Shown here: positions 55,780-64,000 of the stretch, in pieces
Layout of the letters: every line of letters starts with the position of its first letter
How positions within the stretch are numbered: position 1 is the first letter of the stretch
Assembly (NCBI GenBank): GCA_963921425.1
Contig: OY992839.1
Location: 12,193,409-12,257,408 of the forward strand
DNA from: Dryas octopetala
Lineage: Eukaryota > Streptophyta > Magnoliopsida > Rosales > Rosaceae
Length of the DNA: 64,000 bases
Direction of reading: 5' to 3'
Notes under the pieces: model-generated
Database searches by the model: none
Told to the model about the DNA's origin: nothing
What the model saw: the letters and a program-made list of their open reading frames with translations, nothing else
Position numbers and translations under genes: made by a program

Positions 55780-58560
55780 TTAGCAATAGAAATGGCAACC
55801 AGTTATAGTATAATCAGTGACCGAAAAAAAAGAAAAAAACCAGTTATAGTACAATCATGGTCACTGAATATGTATTCTGTGACAATGCAGCAGGGTTGGC
55901 ATAATTTGGCAATGTCAACCAAATTCAGGAGTAAAGCATATATGGTTGAGCCAGCTGTGTGTAATTTGATTGAAAGAATAATTTTGTCATTAATTAACCA
56001 AGATGCACGCAACAGCTTTTTGTAGATACATAATTCAACTGAAGCTCATAACTACATTACAACTTGGTTAAAACTTAACAAACTAGCAAGCTTAACTAAC
56101 AGGCTAATAACCAATCCCAACTAAACAGCAGAGAAGTCAACCAATGCCTTGAGGTGGGCTGTCAATCTTAGAGCCATTAGATTCTGCACTCTTAGAACCA
56201 TCGGATCCTGCACGAGATGATTACACTTCAAGCTGAGCATTTAGATTGAAAGCTTAAAGCTTTCCTAGCTTAGACAGTTACTGATATAGTGAAATGACAT
56301 AATGACAGAATGACACAAAATAACAAAGAGGACAAGGTAGTTGCTGTCTGGCTCATGTGCACAGCGAGAGGAATACTGTTGCTAATTTTTTTGTTTTTTA
56401 GGAAAATACTATGTTGTTGATTGTTTAGCTAAATTTAGTATGAGCTTGGGTCTGGGTGTTCATGAGCTGGATGAGCTGAGCCCCCCGAGTGTGATTGCTG
56501 CTTTGAAGGACTGAGCTGGCGCTGCTACACCTAGAATGGTTTGTTCTTTGCTTTGGGCCATAGGCCACCAGTTAACCAAAAAAAGAACAAGGAAGGTAGT
56601 TGTTCAAAGGGTTTGGACATTGGTATCTGGTAGCTGCTAATAAGAAGAAATCGATGGAAAGAAGAGTAAAATCCTAGAAGAACCCTGCCTTTTTTCCAAT
56701 CAAATTTATATGAGAAAAAAAAAAACAAAAAAACAAAAAAACAAATACCAGAAAACTGAAGGAGTATAAATATAATATCATGAGATTAATTAATATCTAA
56801 TGGCAAAAAAGGTTTCATCGTATTTTGTTCAAAAGCAATATCTTCAGGATATGGACTTCATATCAACAAACAATACAAGAGGAAATGAAAATTTTCATTT
56901 CATGGCTAGCAAGTACAAGTAGTGTTCATTTAGAAGATGAAGCCCCAAGTGGAAACAAATACCCAATTGTGTGAATTATAAAACCTTTAAATAGACCATG
57001 TTTTGTAATGCCAAAACTTCTGTATGATGAGCTTATGAGAAATAAATTAAGAAGAAATTCAAGAGCATAATCCCGATCATCATAAACCAAGACTTACACC
57101 AAATAATTAATTTTCGGATGAAAAAGGAAATCAATACCATAATACAGCAATAATCATGAGAGTTTAGAGAGAAAGAGAAATCACTACCCATACACTTCCT
57201 CTTTGCACAAGGAAAGAGAAAACGAAAACCCCAATCTGTATAACTTTATTTTAGTAAAAAGGAGAGGAGATTCATACCTGTTTCACGAGATAAATTGCTG
57301 AAGAGAATGAGTAGGAACTGGCCACTGGGCTGTGGAGAGCCCTTGTTGTGGAGAAGAAACTGAGAAGATGGTCCCGTGTGGAGAAGAAACTGTGAAGATG
57401 GTCCCGTGTGGAGAGAGCTCAATCTGAGAAAGAAAGGGGAACGTGTGTTTCCCGTTTTTTCCCCTTTTCTGAAAAAGGATGAATTGTGTATTCTGTGGAA
57501 ACAGTGGAAACAATAAAAAACTGTTCTCAAAAGTATAACCAGTATATGAATTCGTTTTCTTAAAATTGTATTCCCTGTTTTCTAACTTAACGGGCTGAAC
57601 ATGTTTTGCTACGTTTTCATTTTGCAAAATGAAAACAGGCCCCATAATTCGCAGACGAACAGGTCCTAAGATTTAGACCTCCATTTTCCAAACCCAGGAA
57701 CTGTGTTTTTCTTCTTGAGTGACATCTAAATGACAGGATGACTATATCTTCATAATGCCACCACTAACCTTCAGTATATAGTCTGCACAATTGTTGTTGC
57801 TGCTGTTGTTCATAAGCATAGCTGTGTCTGGAGCTTCAATAGCATTATAGGATGAATCACCGATGGTAGAGTTTATAGAAGAGCTCCAAGGCTGCATGAA
57901 ATGGAAGGTAGATGAGGTGGAAATGGCCAAGGGGGTGACCCTGCTATTCCATTTTGTGGGGTATTCCAGCACAAGTTGATGGGCTTGATCTGGGAATCAT
58001 CAGCAATTTCGTTGAACAGCTCTTGACCCCAGTCAATTGACACTTGTCATAGACTATAAAGCTGTTTCATGATTTGCAATCATCTGGGTGTTTGATTTGG
58101 GGATGTAGGGATGTTGGATAGGTAGGCATGGTCCTCACATGGCGAAAACACCTGGTATGCTCTGGAGGTAGCTGAATTTCCTCCGTATGCTGATTACCAG
58201 ATCGAGATCTTCCAATATCTAAAAGCCCATTAGTCATCAATTGGGGAGACTTTGCTGAAATTTTTGAAAGAAAAATGAAGGGAGAGAGGGAGAGAGAGAG
58301 ATAAATACCTTGTCAAACGAGCAAGGTTGAATTACGCCTTCTCAAACACAAATTATTGCAATAGTCTGTAAAAGTCGAAGAAAAAAATTGAGCTGGTGGA
58401 TCCTGAAAGTTTCTCTTTTATTAAACAGTATCTAAGATTTTGAAAGCAATAACCTGTATGCCTGATTTGAATTAAAAATCCCATACCCTTGGTTGCTGTA
58501 TACAAGAACAGTTGAGGGAAAATGAGTTTTAGGAAAACCAAGAACTTTATGCTTTACAAA
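55780..58560. other. Unresolved gene-like region downstream of RPK2
   Basis: Several minus-strand pieces look exonic but do not join. One, 56207-56137, reads SDGSKSAESNGSKIDSPPQ and stops after a CAG acceptor. Another, about 58260-58080, follows TTTCAG and reads LMTNGLLDIGRSRSGN, while 57972-57742 is an open stretch containing MNNSSNNNCADYILKV. I do not recognise a family. Also seen: two 30-bp direct repeats near 57361-57417 (GAAGATGGTCCCGTGTGGAG), a TTTTCATTTTGCAAAATGAA palindrome near 57616, and a GA-run near 58280-58303. It may be a decayed gene or an untranslated RNA. Confidence 0.3.
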
Positions 58561-58917
58561 GAAGAATAATGTATTGAATTAGCTTAAAGATTCACTGGAT
58601 GCATTACAAGAGGAAATTAAGCTAGGATCACCTTCATTTGGGGTATCTCTGAACACCGATTTATGACTAGTATCTGCTGCTACTTTCGCCGTTCCCCGCT
58701 AATCTGTAGCCAATACAATGCAAATTACTATTCATAGTTTCTAGACTCTGCTTCCTTCACCAAAATTATTTCATGCCATCAAACAGATTAGAAGGTAAAT
58801 TCTCACCCTTCTCCATAATTATAGACCTCATGGTACATTTTGAAGAAGATGTCAGCTCCAAACTTCCCCTTCATTTACAGACTACTAATGTTAACCAATG
58901 CAAGCCTAGCCAGGCAG
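58561..58917 (-). other. RPK2 3' flank, presumed untranslated region
   Basis: Directly follows the RPK2 stop on the minus strand and has no other open frame; T-rich stretches and AATACATTATT near 58565-58577 could serve polyadenylation. Confidence 0.4.
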
Positions 58918-61900
58918 CTAACATGATGGGGGTTGAAGTTGCTTAAGCCGCCGTACAACTTGCCTCATCGTAGGCCTGGTTGAGAGAGAATCATCTGTAC
59001 ACACAACTGCCAAGTGTAGAACTTCTACCAAATCATCATGGGGACCTGCATCCCACAACCCAGCAGTGAAGAATCCCTTTGCACGGCCTTGTCGAAGAAG
59101 CATGCACCCCCATGCAACAATGTTGAATCCATTTCCATATGAAGAAAACGAGGGATCCAGAGCTTTCTTGTCAGAGAGCAACTCCAGAAGCACCACACCA
59201 TAACTATACACATCTGCCTTATCTGAAACACGACAAGTCATTGCATATTCTGGGGCAACGTATCCAAAAGTTCCAGCTACACCAGTGGTAGCATGGGTTT
59301 CTGAAGTTCCAAGAAGTCTGGCCAAACCGAAGTCAGATAGATAGGCATTAAAGTCATCATCCAACAAAATATTGCTCGGCTTCACATCACGATGAAGGAC
59401 ACGTGGTACACACTGATCATGTAGGTAGGCAAGCGCACGGGATATGTCCAAAGCAATCTTGTGAAGTATCCTCCAATCCACAGTCCTGGTAGACCTTTCC
59501 TGAATAAATTTTTTCAAATTACCACCTGGCAAATAATTATATATTAGGAACATCTCTGTTTCACTGGCATGATAACCAAGCAAAGTGACAAGATTTGGAT
59601 GGTGAAGCCTTCCGAGGGTCTTAATTTCTGCATGAAACTGTTGAACTCCTTGGAACCTTCCAACTGAAAGCCGTTTTATTGCCACTAAGATTCCAGGTGA
59701 TATCTCTGCCTTGTAAGTTGCCCCAAAACCTCCATGCCCAATGCAGTTGCTAGCATTGAAACCCCCTGTTGCCCGCACAATGCTCTCAAAGGTCAATGGA
59801 GCCCCAATGTTTGTGAAAATTGTAACTTCCTTCCTAGTAGACCCTAGAGCTCCAGACTTCGAATTCCACTTTCGCGTATACAAGGAAAGAACAACTAGAG
59901 CTAAAAGCACGGTAACTATGGCTGATGCAGATGCAATGGATGCTATCTCAATGGAACTGAAACTGCTATTCCCACTCCTCGGAGCTGGGACTCCCAATGG
60001 TGAATCCAAAGCATATGGTTCTAAGCCACCAACTCTTCCTTGAGAATCCGAAGCTGGTTCTGTCACAGAAGACATGGGGCAAGAACGTATATATGGGTTT
60101 CCAAGAGCAGTATTGCATTTCATAAGGTTATGATTCGAAGGCAGTGAACCTGACAAGTTATTAAAAGACACATTGAAAGCTGAGAGCGTTGTCACATTCT
60201 CCAAACCAGATGGAATCTGACCAGAAAGATTATTTTTATCGAGCAGAAGAACAGTCAGGTTTCGCAAGTTCACAAGATCTTTTGGTATCTCACCAGTGAG
60301 AGAGTTTGAAGAAAGCTCAAGCACTTCTAAAGAGTAAAGCTTCCCCAAAGTAGAAGGAATGGTACTTGTAAGGTTATTACCAGATAAGGACAGATACGTC
60401 AGATCCCTCATCTGGCTAAGACTGCTCGGAATTTGACCTTGCAACGTGTTCCAACTCAAGTTAAGGCTGAGAAGACACACCAATTTCCCAAAACTAGGGG
60501 GAATGGGGCCAGTAATCTGATTACCAGATGCATCTAAGAATTTAAGAGAACTGCACATTGTGCCAATTTCAGCAGGAATCCAACCATATAATTTGTTGTT
60601 GCTAACATTAACAATCAATGAATTCAATCCCTCACACTTCCCAAATATATTACCCGGAAATGATCCAGTAAGCTTGTTTTCTCCAACAAGGAATGCATAA
60701 AGAGTTTGCTTCCCTAATCTTTCAGGTGCAATAGGCAGTGATTGCAGAGTGCCAGTGAAATTATTGCACCCAAAGTTGTGAAATACTGCAAGACCATCAT
60801 CGTCCCCGTGCAATTGCAATGGGTTTCCAGCTTGAGCGTTAGATGCAAAAACTGCTAGATAGGGTGAGGATGGATGATCATCTTCAGAAGAAAAATCATT
60901 CCATGAAGAAACAAGAGCACATGTGCTGTTAAAATATTCAGGTATTGAACCTGACAAGATATTTCCGCTGATATCAAACATAGTCATACAAGGAACCTGA
61001 AGATCTTGAACAAGCTCCCCAGTAAGCTTGTTAGAGCTTATGTCAAGAAATTGAAGCTTCCTGCAGCGACTAAGCCCACTAGGAACTTCCCCAGTAAAAA
61101 AATTTTGAGCCAAATTGATCATTTTTAAGTACTCACAACCACCCCAATTGCTTGGGAAGCTGCCCTCAATACTTGCCCTTGGTGCCCACAAGATCCTTAG
61201 CTTTGGAAGGGTCGTAATTTCCACAGGCATTTCACCTTGAAAGTAATTGTAGTCGTCATTCATAGAACTCAGCTGCTCCAATGAAGAGTCATCTGTATAA
61301 TTTACTTGCGGAAGCGGATTAAACGTAGATGAAAGCACCAGGACAGACAATTCAGAACAATTCCCCAGCTCGCGTGGTAATGAACTACTGAGGCTATTCC
61401 ATGACACATCCAACAGTTCAAGCGCCTGAAGCCGGCCAAGTTCAGCTGGAATACCCTCTTGCAACATATTTGAATACAACAACAGCGTCCTCAGCCGACT
61501 GCAATTCCCCAAACTCCTTGGAATTTTATGAGCCAAGAAATTACCAGACAAATCTAGATGCTCAAGCTTCCCACAATTGTCTCCAATCTCACCAGGAACA
61601 TCCCCACTAAGCTGATTGTACGACAAATAGACCGCCTTTAACCTGCCAATAAAACCCGGAATGGTCCCGTTGATGGAGTTCCCACCTAAATTCAAGATCT
61701 CTAGTCTCACAGAACTTGACAACGAGGTCGGTATCCCACCATGAATCATATTAAACCCAAGATTAAGAACCCGCAAATTTAAATTAAGGCGGGACGGCAG
61801 CGACCCAGTTATCGAATTACCCTCAAGATCAAGAACCTCCAAGTTCTCCATGCCCCAAATTTCACTAGGAATTTCACCATCAAAACCATTGAAGGGAAAC

Positions 61901-62391
61901 GACAAGACCCTAAGTTCAGTGAGCTTCCCAATCACAGAGGGGAGCTTCCCAACCAATCTTCCTCTGCTACCCAAACAGCTCTTTCTAATTCCAAACCCAT
62001 AAAGCGGAAACGGAGAAAAATCTAAGCAGGAAATAGTTTTCGAATTACCTCCGTCGCCGCCGCCATTCCCAGTAATGTTGAGCGAAACGACCTGAGAATT
62101 CGCGTTGCAAAGGACGCCGAACCATGAGCAGTGACTAGAATTGACCGAATTCCAGTTGGAGAGCAAGCCCGACGGGTCCATTACCGAGGTCTTGAACTGA
62201 AGGAGCACCAATGCGTCGGTATCTGCCAAAACAAAGCCGTTCTGGGAAGTGGAGACGACCCATAAGAACAAAAGGAGCTTCAGAACAAGCAATGGCCAAG
62301 TGGGTCTGCGAAAAAAGCGCCATTCGATGACTGAAGACGAAGGAGAGGAAAAACACATTTCTCGAAACCCAAGAAACCAAAAACCCCCCAA
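58918..62391 (-). CDS. RPK2: RPK2-type LRR receptor-like kinase
   Basis: An intronless frame of 1157 codons; starting at the second Met (62358, [16 protein letters not shown]) gives 1146, close to the 1151 of Arabidopsis RPK2/TOAD2, and is preferred because the family begins there. From that start: signal peptide about 20-46, LRR N-cap with CSWFGVLC, some twenty leucine-rich repeats, transmembrane segment about 801-826, and a Ser/Thr kinase from about 875. Active-site motifs are intact: GHGGFGATY, Lys in VAIKRL near 895, HRDVKPSN near 991, DFGLA near 1009 and the conserved end [11 protein letters not shown]. In Arabidopsis this plasma-membrane receptor acts in CLE-peptide signalling of the shoot meristem, embryo patterning and anther tapetum development; transfer to this gene is by homology. 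It stands alone, with no related neighbour. Confidence 0.96.
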   Translation of the reverse strand: MGGFWFLGFREMCFSSPSSSVIEWRFFRRPTWPLLVLKLLLFLWVVSTSQNGFVLADTDALVLLQFKTSVMDPSGLLSNWNSVNSSHCSWFGVLCNANSQVVSLNITGNGGGDGGNSKTISCLDFSPFPLYGFGIRKSCLGSRGRLVGKLPSVIGKLTELRVLSFPFNGFDGEIPSEIWGMENLEVLDLEGNSITGSLPSRLNLNLRVLNLGFNMIHGGIPTSLSSSVRLEILNLGGNSINGTIPGFIGRLKAVYLSYNQLSGDVPGEIGDNCGKLEHLDLSGNFLAHKIPRSLGNCSRLRTLLLYSNMLQEGIPAELGRLQALELLDVSWNSLSSSLPRELGNCSELSVLVLSSTFNPLPQVNYTDDSSLEQLSSMNDDYNYFQGEMPVEITTLPKLRILWAPRASIEGSFPSNWGGCEYLKMINLAQNFFTGEVPSGLSRCRKLQFLDISSNKLTGELVQDLQVPCMTMFDISGNILSGSIPEYFNSTCALVSSWNDFSSEDDHPSSPYLAVFASNAQAGNPLQLHGDDDGLAVFHNFGCNNFTGTLQSLPIAPERLGKQTLYAFLVGENKLTGSFPGNIFGKCEGLNSLIVNVSNNKLYGWIPAEIGTMCSSLKFLDASGNQITGPIPPSFGKLVCLLSLNLSWNTLQGQIPSSLSQMRDLTYLSLSGNNLTSTIPSTLGKLYSLEVLELSSNSLTGEIPKDLVNLRNLTVLLLDKNNLSGQIPSGLENVTTLSAFNVSFNNLSGSLPSNHNLMKCNTALGNPYIRSCPMSSVTEPASDSQGRVGGLEPYALDSPLGVPAPRSGNSSFSSIEIASIASASAIVTVLLALVVLSLYTRKWNSKSGALGSTRKEVTIFTNIGAPLTFESIVRATGGFNASNCIGHGGFGATYKAEISPGILVAIKRLSVGRFQGVQQFHAEIKTLGRLHHPNLVTLLGYHASETEMFLIYNYLPGGNLKKFIQERSTRTVDWRILHKIALDISRALAYLHDQCVPRVLHRDVKPSNILLDDDFNAYLSDFGLARLLGTSETHATTGVAGTFGYVAPEYAMTCRVSDKADVYSYGVVLLELLSDKKALDPSFSSYGNGFNIVAWGCMLLRQGRAKGFFTAGLWDAGPHDDLVEVLHLAVVCTDDSLSTRPTMRQVVRRLKQLQPPSC

Positions 62392-62545
62392 ACCCTTAAA
62401 TGGAGTTGCAGAGAAAGAGTAGAGGGTTTATGTAAACCCTAACTCTAATAATTTGGTCCCTGACGAAAGAGAGAGAGATAGAGAGAGATTAAGAACTGAG
62501 AAGGAAGAGTGAGAAGAGTTTTTTTTTTTTTTTTTTTTTTTCAAT
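62392..62545 (-). promoter_or_regulatory. RPK2 5' leader
   Basis: On the minus strand this is CT-rich (TCTCTCTCTATCTCTCTC near 62467-62487), a common feature of plant 5' leaders, preceded upstream by a run of about 22 As (plus-strand Ts at 62520-62541). The transcription start is not determined. Confidence 0.4.
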
Positions 62546-64000
62546 TAAGTCCCGTAATTTACTATTGATTGCAATTACAGTTTCATCAATTCTTTTACCT
62601 CCCTCTAATTTGAATTAGAGTTTCCTGGATTATTGTAATCTAAAAAAGGCAAGAAGATGACGCATCTCAAGGAAGATTAGAATAATTTGAATTTGATTGA
62701 TCTAATATGTAATTATGTAATTCTAATGAATTACCAGCCTAGACCACAATATAATACTCAAGCTATTGTAATTGAATAGTGTTAGATATTTCAAATAATG
62801 TGTCAGTATTTCATTAATTCATATTCTAAGAATTATTAATTTTACAACAAATAAAACACTGACATGTGTATTTAGATCCAAATTTAAGATTTAAATTTGA
62901 AATATCTAGCATTATTGATTGCAATTATACGTCCAATTGAATGGAAACCGTTGCATTCATTTTTGTTTTTGGTTAACAAACCAAACCGATGATGAACGGT
63001 TCGGTTTTGATTTTCAATATTGAAATTTTCGGTTCTAATCAAACCAAACCACTAATTATAATATATATTAATTTTTATATATAATTAATTGGTTTATATA
63101 TTGTTTAATACCTATTATACAGTAAACCAAACCCCTTATTATAATTTATATATATTTGTATATGTTTATTATAGTTTATATACTTTATAGTTTATAGTTT
63201 ATAACTTTATATAGTTTATACTATATAAGACTATAAAGTATACTATAAAGTATATATAGTATACTAGTATATAAGCCTCTTTTATAGTATATACAAATTA
63301 TGAATTATAGTTTTAAGAGTTATGCTAGGGTTCCCTAATTATTGGTGCCATAATTGTGCCCTAATGAGATGGAATTTTCATGTCATTTAGATTATTTAAT
63401 ACATTTATTAATATATTTGTCACATAAGCTTTTAAAAAGACTAATATAACCTCATTTAAAATTCAACAAAATATTAATTAAATTACAAAAGAAAAAATAT
63501 TTTTAAAAAAGTTTCACCATAAAATTAAAAAATCTCTAAACGTACATTCATTTCCTTAAAAAAATTTCTCCCAATTTTAGAACCCTAAAAAGCTATTACG
63601 TCAATCGAGAATTGAAGGACTCGCCACAGGTTTGGTTATTAATAATCCAAATATGCATAAATGAAATATTTATTTTTTTGGAATTAGATGATTGCAGTCC
63701 AATGTAGGTAAATTGATGCATTAGATGATTAGAGGGAAATAAGAAATAAATTTGGAATTAATAGGGATGAGATTGTCTACCAAATTTAAACGTTATTTTG
63801 AATCAAATAGAATTAGGTTTATTGTCTTTTATTATAGCAGTCAACCAAATCCCCATAATTTAGGAATTGAATTAAATTTCTTTTTAATAAAAGAATGGCA
63901 TGTTTTGTAATAATGTGAGAATGTTTTGGTGAGTTTTAGTTCTAGAGGTGGCATATAAATTTAAATATGGGTCTAATCCAAGAAGTGAAAAGTTAATGGG
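62546..64000. other. AT-rich spacer to the window end
   Basis: No gene. From 63050 to 63310 the DNA is an extremely TA-rich run with many TATAGTTTATA pieces, next to ACGGTTCGGTTTTGA-type motifs near 62996-63050 seen at the ends of some plant elements. At 63320 CTAGGGTTCCCTAATTATTG may be one end of a MITE whose partner is not found. Confidence 0.45.

Overview
The window is plant nuclear DNA, almost certainly from a eudicot and probably a rosid. The signs are an intact intronless RPK2-type receptor kinase, phytocyanin genes with GT-AG introns, Athila and Tork-type LTR retrotransposons primed by plant tRNAs, and many non-autonomous DNA transposons in AT-rich spacer. I cannot name the species from sequence alone. 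All gene models are read by eye.

Layout. 0-6.9 kb: spacer built of foldback (inverted-repeat) DNA elements, several nested. 6.9-50.1 kb: a minus-strand cluster of early-nodulin-like phytocyanin genes: A (6972-7577, intact), a relic B (25560-25702), C (26709-30361, one-base frameshift in exon 1) and D (46300-49814, intact). All lack two of the type-1 copper ligands. C and D have introns of about 3.1-3.2 kb, swollen by foldback elements; A has only 225 bp. Between A and B sits a nested retrotransposon pair: a Tork/Tnt1-like Ty1-copia element (10148-25329, 5-bp duplication AAAAG) whose leader was hit by a minus-strand Athila-like Ty3-gypsy element (10580-20324, duplication TTCTC). LTR divergence (2/400 and 1/1145 by my count) agrees with that order. 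The copia element itself landed inside a foldback element.

32.7-40.9 kb (minus strand): a transposon-derived multi-exon gene joining a transposase-associated N-terminal domain, a plant transposase (En/Spm type) segment and a Ulp1-like C48 cysteine protease with its triad. The first coding exon is present three times in tandem, and each copy has splice sites in the same phase, so three domains can be joined in frame. Nearby are a Pack-MULE carrying a C2-domain gene fragment (41018-41971, 9-bp duplication), a Harbinger-like MITE with a LINE-like retroposon inside it (44361-45738), and a 197-bp retroposon with a 17-bp duplication (39214-39410).

50.8-52.6 kb: a tandem array of about ten units whose lengths step as 135, 157 and 179 bp; each full unit is eight 22-bp modules plus 3 bp. 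53.8-54.8 kb: another Mutator-like element. 58.9-62.4 kb (minus): RPK2, the one clear conserved housekeeping-type gene. The rest is AT-rich spacer.
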